Part shown: piece after piece, positions 38,494 through 48,340 of the stretch
Layout: every line of letters starts with the position of its first letter
Numbering within the stretch: the stretch's first letter is position 1
DNA from: an uncultured bacterium
GTDB taxonomy: Bacteria > Bacteroidota > Bacteroidia > Bacteroidales > Bacteroidaceae
Assembly (NCBI GenBank): GCA_905214625.1
Contig: CAJMMQ010000014.1
Coordinates: forward strand, 1-64,000
Length of the DNA stretch: 64,000 nt
Reading direction: 5' to 3'
Made by a program: the position numbers and the translations under genes
The notes under the pieces: generated by a model
The model's database searches: none
What the model saw: the letters and a program-made list of their open reading frames with translations, nothing else
Told to the model about the DNA's origin: nothing

Positions 38494-40548
38494 ATGCAAA
38501 AAGGTAATATCGGGGTTACAACGGAAAACATATTCCCCGTCATCAAAAAGTTTTTGTATTCAGACCATGAAATTTTCCTTCGTGAGATGGTAAGCAACGC
38601 CGTTGACGCCACACAGAAAATAAAAACACTCGCTGATAAAGGAATATTTAAAGGTGAGCTCGGTGATTTGACGGTACGTATCTCTCTTGACGAGAAAAAC
38701 AACACGCTTACAATAAGCGACCGGGGCATTGGTATGACAGAAGAAGAAATTGACAAATATATTAACCAGATTGCATTTTCCGGTGTAAATGATTTCCTTA
38801 ATAAATATAAAGACAATGCAAATGCAATAATCGGACACTTTGGACTTGGCTTCTATAGTTCATTTATGGTCAGCAATAAAGTGGAAATAATAACAAGAAG
38901 CTACAAAGACGACGCAAAAGCAGTAAAATGGAGTTGCGATGGAAGTCCTGCGTATGAAATAGAAGACGCAGAAAAAACCGACAGAGGTTCAGACATAATA
39001 CTCCACATTGACGACGACTGCAAAGAGTTTCTTGAGAAAGCACGCATACAGGCTCTGTTAAACAAGTATTGCAAGTTTATGCCCGTTCCTGTGGCTTTCG
39101 GCAAAAAGACCGAATGGAAAGACGGAAAACAAGTTGAAACAGAAGAAGACAACATTATAAACAGTGTTGAACCACTGTGGACAAAGACACCAAGCACACT
39201 GAAGGACGAGGATTACAAAAACTTCTATAACGAACTGTATCCTATGCAGGACGAGCCTTTATTCTGGATTCATCTGAATGTGGATTACCCGTTCAACCTC
39301 ACCGGTATATTGTATTTCCCTCGCATAAAGTCAAACATAGAGCTTCAGCGCAATAAGATACAACTATATTGCAATCAGGTTTTTGTAACTGATCAGGTAG
39401 AAGGTATTGTGCCTGAATTCCTCACACTGCTGCATGGTGTAATTGACTCGCCGGACATACCTCTGAACGTTAGCCGCAGCTACCTGCAAAGCGACAGAGA
39501 CGTAAAGAAGATTTCTACATATATCACAAAGAAAGTTGCCGACAGGCTCAACAGCATATTTAAAGAAAACCGTAAAGATTATGAAAGCAAATGGGACGAT
39601 TTGAAGCTCTTCATCAACTATGGTATGCTCTCTCAGGAAGACTTCTACGATCGTGCCAAAGACTTTGCCCTGCTAAAAGATGTTGACGGAAAGTATTTCA
39701 CATTTGATGAATACAAGCAACTCATAAAAGACGGACAAACTGATAAAGACGGACAACTGATTTATCTTTACGCAAATAACAAAGAAGAAGAATATTCTTA
39801 CATAGAGGCAGCCAAAGAAAAGGGTTACAGTGTGCTGTTGCTTGACGGCCAACTTGACGTTCCTGTTGTTTCAATGCTTGAGCAGAAGTTTGAAAAGAGC
39901 AGATTTATGCGTGTAGACAGCGACATCATTGACCGTCTGATTGTTAAAGACGATGTCAAAAAGACAGAGTTAAACAACGACCAGGCAGACAATCTGTCAG
40001 CTGCGTTCCGCTCTCAGATGCCTAAAATAAACAAAGTTGAATTCAATGTAGAAGTTCAGGCTCTTGGAGAAAACAGTATGCCGGTAATGATTACACAAAG
40101 CGAATATATGCGCAGAATGAAAGACATCAGCCGTTTCCAAAGCGGAATGAGCTTCTATGCGCAAATGCCTGACAGTTACAGTCTGGTACTGAACAGCGAC
40201 CACCAGCTTATTAAGAACATTCTCGATGATGAAACGAGCAAATGCAGCGAAGCCCTTAATCCTGTAATCAGTGAAATTAAAGGTCAACAGGCACGCCTTG
40301 CCGCACTGCATCAGAATCAAAGCAAGAAAAAGCCTGAAGAGATTACGCAAGAAGAAAAAGACGACCTTGCCAATACGGAAAAGGCATTAAACGAGCAGAG
40401 AGAGAAAAAGAATCAAATAATTGCTGAATATGCAAAAGGCAACAAGATTGTACATCAGCTGATAGATTTGGCTTTGCTGCAAAACGGTATGCTGAAAGGC
40501 TCATCTCTCGATGCATTTATCAAACGCTCTGTATCATTAATAAAATAA
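38494..40548 (+). CDS. htpG: Hsp90-family chaperone HtpG
   Basis: ATP-driven chaperone of 684 residues. The N-terminal GHKL ATPase shows FLREMVSNAVDATQKI (Asn of the E-x-x-x-N motif), SDRGIGMTEEEIDKY and GHFGLGFYSSFMV. The middle domain has NVSRSYLQSDRDVKKI. The C-terminal dimerisation domain is complete but contains a charged helical insert (KKKPEEITQEEKDDLANTEK) like other Bacteroidota HtpG. It is monocistronic: promoter at 38427 and terminator at 40607. Confidence 0.95.
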   Translation: MQKGNIGVTTENIFPVIKKFLYSDHEIFLREMVSNAVDATQKIKTLADKGIFKGELGDLTVRISLDEKNNTLTISDRGIGMTEEEIDKYINQIAFSGVNDFLNKYKDNANAIIGHFGLGFYSSFMVSNKVEIITRSYKDDAKAVKWSCDGSPAYEIEDAEKTDRGSDIILHIDDDCKEFLEKARIQALLNKYCKFMPVPVAFGKKTEWKDGKQVETEEDNIINSVEPLWTKTPSTLKDEDYKNFYNELYPMQDEPLFWIHLNVDYPFNLTGILYFPRIKSNIELQRNKIQLYCNQVFVTDQVEGIVPEFLTLLHGVIDSPDIPLNVSRSYLQSDRDVKKISTYITKKVADRLNSIFKENRKDYESKWDDLKLFINYGMLSQEDFYDRAKDFALLKDVDGKYFTFDEYKQLIKDGQTDKDGQLIYLYANNKEEEYSYIEAAKEKGYSVLLLDGQLDVPVVSMLEQKFEKSRFMRVDSDIIDRLIVKDDVKKTELNNDQADNLSAAFRSQMPKINKVEFNVEVQALGENSMPVMITQSEYMRRMKDISRFQSGMSFYAQMPDSYSLVLNSDHQLIKNILDDETSKCSEALNPVISEIKGQQARLAALHQNQSKKKPEEITQEEKDDLANTEKALNEQREKKNQIIAEYAKGNKIVHQLIDLALLQNGMLKGSSLDAFIKRSVSLIK

Positions 40549-40606
40549 GAACAGAATAATTGTTGCGAAATACAACATAAGATTTATTAATTAAATCATT
40601 AAAAAA

Positions 40607-40650
40607 GAACACCCAAGCTTGAGTAAAGTCTCAAATGCTTGGGTGTTTTT
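40607..40650 (+). terminator. terminator of htpG
   Basis: ACACCCAAGC (40609-40618) and TGAG pair with CTCA and GCTTGGGTGT (40637-40646); T5 follows and an A-run precedes, so it may work both ways. Confidence 0.9.
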
Positions 40651-40716
40651 ATGTCTGTATAATCCAATATTTATTTCGATTCATGCATGTGTTCAACCGC
40701 AACCTTGTGAAATCGT

Positions 40717-40808
40717 AAAATTATTACAGCGGGTTTTGCTAAACAAACCGCCGAGTTTTATGTCAAAAACCGCTGAGTTTTGACTCACAAACAGGCCGGT
40801 TTCAGTTT
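40717..40808. repeat. 22-24-bp-period A/T-tract array, variant E (4 units)
   Basis: Units begin at 40717, 40741, 40765 and 40787 (steps 24, 24, 22). They share an A-tract, a core like ACCGCYGAG and a T-tract (AAAAACCGCTGAGTTTT at 40765). The layout equals that of the arrays at 8667 and 17179, but the core differs and matches the array at 51859. It lies between the htpG terminator and the 3' end of the helicase gene. No gene is supported in 40810-41030. Confidence 0.7.
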
Positions 40809-41030
40809 AAAACTTTACAATACATGTTTTATTCCAAACAGAAACCAATACCGGCATCACAAAACAATACTGCAACAAAACATGCGCTAAAACTTTCAAT
40901 TTTCATCAGCTTTTATATCACCGACATAGATATGTTACAAGAAAATACTTTTATAACAATATCCGGCAATGAAGATTACGACTTAAGATTTTACGACACA
41001 TACATAAATTCGTAACCGTAAGATAAACTA

Positions 41031-43193
41031 TTAACCGAACATTTTAAGATAAAGATGAATTTCGTTGTATGTAACAGTTGGTCCAATACCTGAATAAATA
41101 TCACCGACAGACCTGTTTTCCGGATTATTTAGAAGAAAAGCTCTAATCATTTTTAAATGTTCCTTCGGCACAATCTGTTCTATATCAAGCTCACCATTCT
41201 CAACATAACGGGATATATGGCCAAACACTGTACCGTAAACAAGTCCACGCTGTTTTGCAATCTGCTCTATAGACATACCCGACGAAAACATGTCAAAACT
41301 TATCTTATACGTTGGTATTCGCGGCTCTTTTGCAGGTTTGGGCTTTTTTACACGAGTGGGTTTCTGCCCTTCTCCATCAATACTCAACAGAATCCTTGAT
41401 TTTGTCTGAAGATAATCAGAAATTGAAAACACAACATTATCATCTTCTGCATGTATAAGTTGCCGTTTTTTCAAGACAAGATCTCTGAAAAAAACACTAT
41501 ACCGGTCATCAAACTGTTTCTTAACCGTCTTATTCTCGGTCTCCACTTTTGTTTTATTGCATAGCAAAGTAAAAGCCTTAATCTCCTCTGAAAAATAAGC
41601 TGCCGCTTTATGTATCCGCTCCTGAATTTCTGGGTTGCCTATATCAGGATTAGCGTCTAACATTCTTGTATATTGCATTTTGAACCTATGCGCGACATCA
41701 ACAATACGCTCAAACGACATTCCCACACGTTTATATTCAGCCAGCAACTTCGGGTATCTTTTATACAGATGCTCGTCAAGTGTCCTCAACAACATGCTAA
41801 ATGATGAACGCAAGGAAGTAAAGTCAAACAGCTCGTCGAGCAACTGGATGATATAAGAGTGATGCAGAACAGACAAAGTTGAAGCCGACGGCACACGCGT
41901 CTCAATAGTGTTAATATAAGCGTCAAGCGTACTGTCGCATATTATGGCATCACGCTTTAAAGGCGCACTAAGCACCATACCGTCAAGAGTCCTGCAACGG
42001 CTTAATGCCACATAAGCCTGACCGTGTGCAAACGAATGAGAAACGTCTATAATTGCATGGTCAAAAGTTAATCCTTGGCTTTTGTGTATCGTGATAGCCC
42101 ATGCAAGCCGCAATGGATATTGCCTGAAAACGCCTTCCACGGTTTCTTTTATCTCCTTTGTTACATCATCAATTGTATACTTTGAGTTTGTCCACTCTGC
42201 CCTATCAAGATTAAAACTTTCTCCACCATTCTTTCCCCGGACAATAATAGATGTTTCATTCAGCGACACCACCTCACCAATCATTCCGTTGAAGAACCGT
42301 TTTTCGGGGTCGTTTTTGATAAACATTACCTGCGCACCCTGTTTTAACACCAGATTTACATCAGCAGGAAAAGATGTTTCAGGAAATTCTCCTTCAACTT
42401 CGGCTTTAAATACATATTCTTTTGAAGGCAACAACGACAACTCTTCCTCATTAATCATCTGGGCAGGATAATTGTGTGTTGTCAAGCGTATATAGTCACT
42501 TTCTTTTTCCGGAACAAAATTCGGAATATAACGCCGGTTAAGAATCGCCAAGGTTTCGTCTGTCGCACGGTTTTCACGTATCTGATTCAGGACAGAAATA
42601 AAATTTTCATCCTGTTGCCTGTACACGGTATTCAGTTCAACTGTATGATATTCAGCAGAATTGAGAGCCTTGCTTGAAAAGAAATACGGTGTTGAATAGT
42701 ATTTGCTCAACAGGGTCCATTCATCGTCTTTTATAACCGGAGCAAGTTGCTGCAAATCACCAATCATAAGCAACTGCACTCCTCCAAAAGGTTTGTTATG
42801 TTCGCGATAGCGTCTCATAACAGAATCGATTGCGTCAAGAAGGTCAGCACGTACCATACTTATTTCGTCAATAACAAGCAAATCCATGGTACGTATGATA
42901 TTCCGCTTTACCTTACTGAAGCGATAATATTTTTGCTCTTCGCCGCCGAATGTCGCACCGGGAACATAAGGAGACAATGGAAGTTGAAAAAAAGAATGGA
43001 TGGTAACCCCTCCGGCATTTATCGCTGCAATACCCGTTGGAGCAAGCACCACCAGACGTTTAGTCGATTTATTTCTTAATTCTTTAAGAAAAGTTGTCTT
43101 GCCTGTACCGGCTTTACCGGTCAAAAAAAGATTTGCTCCTGTATTTTCTATTATATCCCAAGCCATTGCCTGCTCGGAGCCTGTATTCATCAT
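41031..43193 (-). CDS. PIF1-like DNA helicase with C-terminal helix-turn-helix
   Basis: SF1B helicase, 720 residues. The N-terminal motor has Walker A TGKAGTGKTTFL (about 22-33), motif Ia LAPTGIAAINAGG, Walker B LLVIDEISMVRADLL and SFFQLP typical of PIF1; motif VI is YVALSRCRTLDG. The second half has a helical region (about 430-600) and a C-terminal helix-turn-helix-like part (about 640-720: MSIEQIAKQRGLVYGTVFGHI) found in many Bacteroidota homologues. It probably unwinds DNA in replication or repair. Last gene of the rsmA-frr-rsgA group, 58 bp after rsgA. Confidence 0.88.
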   Translation of the reverse strand: MMNTGSEQAMAWDIIENTGANLFLTGKAGTGKTTFLKELRNKSTKRLVVLAPTGIAAINAGGVTIHSFFQLPLSPYVPGATFGGEEQKYYRFSKVKRNIIRTMDLLVIDEISMVRADLLDAIDSVMRRYREHNKPFGGVQLLMIGDLQQLAPVIKDDEWTLLSKYYSTPYFFSSKALNSAEYHTVELNTVYRQQDENFISVLNQIRENRATDETLAILNRRYIPNFVPEKESDYIRLTTHNYPAQMINEEELSLLPSKEYVFKAEVEGEFPETSFPADVNLVLKQGAQVMFIKNDPEKRFFNGMIGEVVSLNETSIIVRGKNGGESFNLDRAEWTNSKYTIDDVTKEIKETVEGVFRQYPLRLAWAITIHKSQGLTFDHAIIDVSHSFAHGQAYVALSRCRTLDGMVLSAPLKRDAIICDSTLDAYINTIETRVPSASTLSVLHHSYIIQLLDELFDFTSLRSSFSMLLRTLDEHLYKRYPKLLAEYKRVGMSFERIVDVAHRFKMQYTRMLDANPDIGNPEIQERIHKAAAYFSEEIKAFTLLCNKTKVETENKTVKKQFDDRYSVFFRDLVLKKRQLIHAEDDNVVFSISDYLQTKSRILLSIDGEGQKPTRVKKPKPAKEPRIPTYKISFDMFSSGMSIEQIAKQRGLVYGTVFGHISRYVENGELDIEQIVPKEHLKMIRAFLLNNPENRSVGDIYSGIGPTVTYNEIHLYLKMFG

Positions 43194-43251
43194 AGTATAT
43201 CAATAAAACGAATAACTTATATTCAAATTAAGTTGTAAGAATGCTTAAACA

Positions 43252-44184
43252 TCACCACGCTTCACGATATTTTCCTTCTTCTTTGTCTTTAAGCATACTT
43301 AGATAAGAGTTATAACGGCTTTCTGAAATATAATGTTCCTCAACCGCTCTTCTCACAGCGCATCCCGGCTCATGCGTATGCGTACAGTTATTAAAACGGC
43401 AGTCTTTAGAAAACTTGAATATTTCTTTAAAATATCCGCAAATCTCTTCCGGCTCCATATCAAAAGTGCCAAATCCCTTTATGCCCGGAGTATCAATCAC
43501 CCAACCTCCATCAGGCAAAGAAAGCATCTCGCTGAATGTTGTGGTATGCATTCCCGTGTTGTGCGCTTCACTAATTTCAGCCGTACGCAAATTTAATCCC
43601 GGTATAAGATGATTAAGCAAAGTACTCTTTCCCACACCGCTATTACCACTAAAAAGCGTTATCTTATCCTGTAACACAGGTCTGAGGCAATCCAGCGAAT
43701 CACTATTCAGTGCCGACACTGCAAAACATGGATAACCTATTGTTTCATAAAGAGTTATCATCATATTCTGATAGTTTAGTTCATCGGCAGAAAGTATATC
43801 CGATTTATTGAATATCAATGATACAGGTATTCTGTAAGCCTCAGCCGAGGCCAGAAACCTGTCAATAAACGTCGTGGATGTTTCAGGGTAGTTTACGGTA
43901 ACAATTAAAAACGCCTGGTCGATATTTGAAGCAATAATATGGCTTTGCTTTGAAAGGTTAGGAGATTTACGTATAATATAGTTTCTGCGATCCTCAATGT
44001 TTGTTATAAAAGCCGTTCCCTCCTGATTGCAGATAATCTCAACACGGTCACCCACAGCAACCGGATTGGTGCTGCGGATGCCTTTTAGTCTAAAATTTCC
44101 TTTTATTTTACATTCTACAGTGCGACCTTCGTCGGTTCTTACAGAATACCAACTACCTGTATTTTTAATAACAAGTCCTCTCAC
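43252..44184 (-). CDS. rsgA: ribosome small-subunit-dependent GTPase RsgA
   Basis: Late 30S assembly GTPase, 310 residues. It has an N-terminal OB fold (about 1-70), a circularly permuted GTPase with NKSD (G4) ahead of GNSGVGKST (G1, about 180) and DTPG (G3), and a C-terminal zinc domain with [14 protein letters not shown]. All key residues are present. It starts 5 bp after frr stops, so the two ribosome genes are coupled. Confidence 0.95.
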   Translation of the reverse strand: MRGLVIKNTGSWYSVRTDEGRTVECKIKGNFRLKGIRSTNPVAVGDRVEIICNQEGTAFITNIEDRRNYIIRKSPNLSKQSHIIASNIDQAFLIVTVNYPETSTTFIDRFLASAEAYRIPVSLIFNKSDILSADELNYQNMMITLYETIGYPCFAVSALNSDSLDCLRPVLQDKITLFSGNSGVGKSTLLNHLIPGLNLRTAEISEAHNTGMHTTTFSEMLSLPDGGWVIDTPGIKGFGTFDMEPEEICGYFKEIFKFSKDCRFNNCTHTHEPGCAVRRAVEEHYISESRYNSYLSMLKDKEEGKYREAW

Positions 44185-44189
44185 TGGCT

Positions 44190-44750
44190 TTAAACTGTCA
44201 TTATTTCTTTATTCTTTGCTGCAAGCAAATCGTCGATTTTCTTAATAAACTTATCGTGTATTTTCTGCAATTCAGCCTCGGCATCTTTCTCGTTATCTTC
44301 AGAAAGTCCGTCCTTAATAGCTTTTTTAAGCTTATCTTTTACATCAGCACGAACATTACGGACTTCCACCTTAGCCTTTTCTCCAATCTTGTTGCATTGT
44401 TTAGCCAGTTCCTTACGACGTTCTTCTGTAGGCTGAGGAATACCGAGTCTTATTATTTCACCGTTATTTTCTGGTGTTATGCCTACATCAGAATCCATAA
44501 TGGCCTTCTCAATGTCTTTTATCATCTTTTTATCCCACGGACGTATCGCAATGGTACGCGCATCGGGAGTAGACACATTAGCAACTTGATTCAAAGGCAC
44601 CATTGAGCCGTAAGAATTAACCCTTATACCATCAAGAATGGCTACATTTGCACGTCCGGCACGTACACGAGACAACTGTTCGTCAAGGAACATGGCTGCC
44701 ATTTCCATTCTCTCTTCACTTTCTTTTAATGTCGTTTTTACGTCTAACAT
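44190..44750 (-). CDS. frr: ribosome recycling factor
   Basis: Splits the post-termination ribosome together with EF-G. Normal length of 186 residues. Typical segments are [22 protein letters not shown] near the start (shortened: [17 protein letters not shown]), [14 protein letters not shown] and [18 protein letters not shown]. Upstream rsmA ends 88 bp before it. Confidence 0.97.
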   Translation of the reverse strand: MLDVKTTLKESEERMEMAAMFLDEQLSRVRAGRANVAILDGIRVNSYGSMVPLNQVANVSTPDARTIAIRPWDKKMIKDIEKAIMDSDVGITPENNGEIIRLGIPQPTEERRKELAKQCNKIGEKAKVEVRNVRADVKDKLKKAIKDGLSEDNEKDAEAELQKIHDKFIKKIDDLLAAKNKEIMTV

Positions 44751-44838
44751 ATATTATTACTTTTTGTTACAAAATTTAAATATTTAATTTATAAATCAAA
44801 CACATTCAATCAATAAAAAGAACTCATCCAACGCTTGC

Positions 44839-45639
44839 TCAGCTATTAATCTTCTTCAACTGGTTTTCTACCATATTTGTAAGGTCAACAAACTGCGCTA
44901 TGGTAAGCTGTTCTGGTCTTTTCGTCATAATCTCCTGTTCAAAGAATCCATCATCAGGCATTCTGTCAAACATTTGCTTCAAAGAAACGCGCAACATTTT
45001 TCTGCGTTGATTAAACACCGTTTTAACAACACGCCTAAACAATTGCCAGTCGCAGCCTAAATCTTCAACATCATTTCTCGTTATACGTATTACAGCACTC
45101 TTAACCTTCGGAGGCGGATTAAAGACATTCTCATCTACCGTAAACAAATACTCAACATCATACCATGCCTGAATAAGAACACTCAAAATTCCATATGCCT
45201 TTGTGCCTGGTACAGAAGCCATGCGCTGAGCCACCTCACGCTGAATCATACCGGTGCAACAAGGTATAAGATTCTTGTTATCCAGCATCTTAAAGAAAAT
45301 CTGAGAAGATATGTCGTAAGGATAATTCCCTGTCAGTACAAACTTTTGTCCGTCAAAAACGGTATTTAAGTCCATCTTAAGAAAATCCTCCCCGATTATA
45401 TTCTCTCTGAGTGCCGGATACTTTTCATTCAGATACGCAACAGATTCTGAATCAATCTCAACAACTTTCACATGTCTGTTTTTCGTCGTCAGATATTGTG
45501 TCAGCACCCCCATACCAGGCCCAACTTCCAATATCGGAATATCAGGACATGCATCAACAGTGTCTGCTATTGCTTTGGCAATATTAAGATCTGTCAAAAA
45601 ATGCTGTCCTAAATTTTTCTTTGGCCTGACTGTCTTCAT
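44839..45639 (-). CDS. rsmA: 16S rRNA dimethyladenosine transferase
   Basis: Dimethylates two adjacent adenines at the 3' end of 16S rRNA, using S-adenosylmethionine. At 266 residues it has KKNLGQHFLTDLNIAKAI at the N-terminus, the SAM site ILEVGPGMGVLTQYL, the catalytic NYPYDISSQIFF (N-P-P-Y variant with Tyr in place of the first Pro) and the C-terminal VFNQRRKMLRVSLKQ. The NLPY/NYPY variant is normal for the family. First gene of the minus-strand ribosome group. Confidence 0.96.
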   Translation of the reverse strand: MKTVRPKKNLGQHFLTDLNIAKAIADTVDACPDIPILEVGPGMGVLTQYLTTKNRHVKVVEIDSESVAYLNEKYPALRENIIGEDFLKMDLNTVFDGQKFVLTGNYPYDISSQIFFKMLDNKNLIPCCTGMIQREVAQRMASVPGTKAYGILSVLIQAWYDVEYLFTVDENVFNPPPKVKSAVIRITRNDVEDLGCDWQLFRRVVKTVFNQRRKMLRVSLKQMFDRMPDDGFFEQEIMTKRPEQLTIAQFVDLTNMVENQLKKINS

Positions 45640-45657
45640 ATCTCAATTTTGTTTTTG

Positions 45658-45665
45658 CAAAAATA
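45658..45665 (-). promoter_or_regulatory. -7 element of rsmA
   Basis: Reads TATTTTTG on the minus strand (TAnnTTTG), 19 bp upstream of the rsmA start. The remaining 160 bp to the divergent lyase gene at 45824 is AT-rich with no clear promoter motif for that operon. Confidence 0.45.
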
Positions 45666-45823
45666 AATAAATATTTTGCAATTCTATATAAACACCAAGA
45701 AAAAAATAGCATTAATTAAATTTTATGAGGTGATAATAAGTTACATTGTAAATTATTATCGTCCTTATTTATATAAAATATTATCTTACAACAAACGATT
45801 AACTAATTTAAAATCAAAAATTA

Positions 45824-46735
45824 ATGAAAACATTAAACAAATATCATGGTGTTGTTGTACCTATGGTAACCCCCATGACAAAAGACCTCGACATTGACGT
45901 TAATGCAGTGGAGCGCATTATAAAGAACTTCACTAAATATAATGTTTCGGCATTAATCATGGGAACAACAGGAGAGGGAAATTCTGTTTCTGTTGAACAT
46001 GGCGTTAAAATGATTAAAGCAGCAGCTGAGGCAGCAGAAGGCAAAATAGTAATATATGCAGGACTTGCCGGCAATTGTGTCAGCGAACAGATTGATGCTG
46101 CAAAAAAATTCATTGAAGCCGGCGCGGATGTCATTGCGGCAACACTGCCATGTTATTATGCGCTTACTCCGGAACAGATGTATGAGTATTACAATAACCT
46201 TGCTGACTCAATTACCGTTCCGCTCATGCTTTACAACATAACGATAACAACCCACATGAGCATTCCGCTTGACATAATAGAAAAGCTCAGCCATCATCCA
46301 AATATAGTGGGCCTTAAAGACTCTGAAAACAACATACCCCGCATGGAAGAGGCGTTAAAGATGTTCGGAGGCCGTGAAGACTTTGCATATTTCTGCGGAT
46401 GTGCGGCTAACTCGGCTAAGGCTCTGTCGTTAGGGGCTGACGGTATTGTGCCCAGTGTCGGCAACTATCTGCCTAAAATATACAACGACTTATTTGAAGC
46501 CGGAATCAGCGGTAATAATGTTTTAGCTGAAGAGCTTCAGGCAAAGACAATTGAGATAGGAAAGATTAATACTGAAAATCTCACATTAGGCGAGTCTCTT
46601 GCAGGGTTAAAGGTTATAATGAAGATGGCAGGACTTTGCGAGACATATATGTTGCCGCCCCTTACAGAATTGAAAGAAGACACTGTAAGAAACATACAAG
46701 ACAAAGCGAAAGACATTTTAGTTCAATATAAATAA
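45824..46735 (+). CDS. DHDPS/N-acetylneuraminate lyase family aldolase or dehydratase
   Basis: A class I aldolase-type TIM barrel of 303 residues. The Schiff-base Lys165 is in IVGLKDSE, the partner Tyr137 in LYNI, and the pyruvate-binding GTTGEG at 48-53; all are intact. It is not the housekeeping dihydrodipicolinate synthase by context: it starts an operon with an SSS symporter, an Fe-alcohol dehydrogenase, a PdxA-like dehydrogenase and a DUF1537 kinase. It likely cleaves or dehydrates a 2-keto-3-deoxy sugar acid, making pyruvate or a keto acid. The exact substrate cannot be read from sequence. Confidence 0.8.
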   Translation: MKTLNKYHGVVVPMVTPMTKDLDIDVNAVERIIKNFTKYNVSALIMGTTGEGNSVSVEHGVKMIKAAAEAAEGKIVIYAGLAGNCVSEQIDAAKKFIEAGADVIAATLPCYYALTPEQMYEYYNNLADSITVPLMLYNITITTHMSIPLDIIEKLSHHPNIVGLKDSENNIPRMEEALKMFGGREDFAYFCGCAANSAKALSLGADGIVPSVGNYLPKIYNDLFEAGISGNNVLAEELQAKTIEIGKINTENLTLGESLAGLKVIMKMAGLCETYMLPPLTELKEDTVRNIQDKAKDILVQYK

Positions 46736-46760
46736 AAACCACAAATCACCTTAATATACC

Positions 46761-48332
46761 ATGAATTACGAAGGTTTGCACTGGATTGACACCACTATCG
46801 TCATAGCATCTGTATTGCTGGCCATTGGTGTGGGAATATACTTTGCCAAGAAACAAAACTCAACAGAAGCATATTTCGCAGCAAGCGGAAACATACCGGC
46901 ATGGGCTGTCGGTATGTCCATGTTTGCTACAATTATCAGCAGCGTCACGTTCCTTGCCTATCCGGGAAGCGCTTATGCCGGCAACTGGATATTGTTGGTT
47001 CAAGGACTTATGGTGCCGTTGGTATTGCTTGGCATTATCGGCTTTATTGTGCCATTGTACCGCAAGGTTATACGCCTAAGCACTTATGAGTATTTTGAAC
47101 GGCGTTTCGGTGCTTTTGCACGTTTCTACAGTTCGATAGCATTCGTTTTGGAGCATTTCTCCAAAATGGGAACCATATTATATTTGCTGGCAATGGCAAT
47201 GGTTACGTTCTCTGGAGCGTTAAATATCACATGGTTCATAATCTGCATAGGCATCGCCGTTATCATTCTGACCTATTTCGGCGGAATGGAGGCCATAATA
47301 TGGATGGATGTTATACAGGGGTTCCTTCTTATTATAGGAGGCTTAATGGCCATCGCCATTTTGTTCTACCTTACAGATGGAGGTCCGTCTGCCATTTTAA
47401 GCATTGCCGCCGAGCACCACAAGATAGACTTCGGTCCTTATGCGTGGGATTTCACCCAGCTCACTTTTATTGTTATGGTGTTCAATGGCATATTCTATGC
47501 CTTGCAGAAATACGGAACAGACCAAAGCATTGTGCAGCGCTATCTTACGGCACGCTCGGACAAGAGTGCCAAAAAAGCGTCGTATCTGGGAATCCTGCTC
47601 AGTGTACCCACATGGGCACTGTTCATGTTTGTAGGCACATGCCTGTTCGCTTACTATCAGATAAACCCGGGCGACCTGCCTGCCGGAATTAAAAGCGATG
47701 AGGTTTTCCCGCATTTCATAGCCACAGAAATGCCCATCGGCATAACTGGACTTATAATTGCCGCCTTGATTGCCGGCGCCATTTCAAGTCTGGACGCTGA
47801 CGTAAACTGCATATCAGCAGTTATCGTCGAGGACTATTATGCGCGTTTTCGCCCCAAAGCTACCGACAGACAAAGGCTGTTTGTGGGCCGTATCTCTGTA
47901 ATCGCCATAGGCATTGGCGCCATTCTTATCGCCCTATTGTATGTAGCATGGGGCGGCGAAGGTGTGTTAGGCACGCTGTTCGGACTTTACGCCATACTCT
48001 CGGCCGGCATTGTAGGCATCTTCCTGCTGGGGCTCTTCAGCCGCAGGGCCAACTGGCAGGGACTTTACATCGGCATTGCAGCCGCAATATTGTTTACCGC
48101 CTATGCTGTGTTGACAACTACAAAGTTTGGCTCAGGACCGGATGCGAGTGTCATTCTCGACCTGGAAGACTGGAACTTCAAGCACCATACATACATGCTT
48201 GGAGTGTATAGCCACCTGATTGTACTCATTGTAGGCTATATCGCAAGCCTGTTCTTCAAGACACCGCTTGCTGACAAAGAATTAACCATATACGGATATC
48301 TTGAAGAGAAAAAAAAGAATACGAATAAATAA
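46761..48332 (+). CDS. SSS-family sodium/solute symporter, probable sugar-acid importer
   Basis: A 523-residue inner-membrane protein with about 13 membrane helices. The N-terminus (IDTTIVIASVLLAIGVGIYF) and the EAYFAASGNIPAWAVGMSMF segment are SSS hallmarks; YFGGMEAIIWMDVIQG and QKYGTDQSIVQRYL are core segments. It differs from the arabinose symporter at 2264, so it belongs to another subgroup. It lies 25 bp after the lyase and 8 bp before the alcohol dehydrogenase, which implies that the operon starts with uptake of its own substrate. Confidence 0.85.
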   Translation: MNYEGLHWIDTTIVIASVLLAIGVGIYFAKKQNSTEAYFAASGNIPAWAVGMSMFATIISSVTFLAYPGSAYAGNWILLVQGLMVPLVLLGIIGFIVPLYRKVIRLSTYEYFERRFGAFARFYSSIAFVLEHFSKMGTILYLLAMAMVTFSGALNITWFIICIGIAVIILTYFGGMEAIIWMDVIQGFLLIIGGLMAIAILFYLTDGGPSAILSIAAEHHKIDFGPYAWDFTQLTFIVMVFNGIFYALQKYGTDQSIVQRYLTARSDKSAKKASYLGILLSVPTWALFMFVGTCLFAYYQINPGDLPAGIKSDEVFPHFIATEMPIGITGLIIAALIAGAISSLDADVNCISAVIVEDYYARFRPKATDRQRLFVGRISVIAIGIGAILIALLYVAWGGEGVLGTLFGLYAILSAGIVGIFLLGLFSRRANWQGLYIGIAAAILFTAYAVLTTTKFGSGPDASVILDLEDWNFKHHTYMLGVYSHLIVLIVGYIASLFFKTPLADKELTIYGYLEEKKKNTNK

Positions 48333-48340
48333 TTTAGGAT

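Noticed and set aside
40824..41015. Short open frame of 63 codons between htpG and the helicase
   Set aside because: Low-complexity composition, no signal or family resemblance, no promoter or ribosome-binding context, and it begins just after the repeat array.
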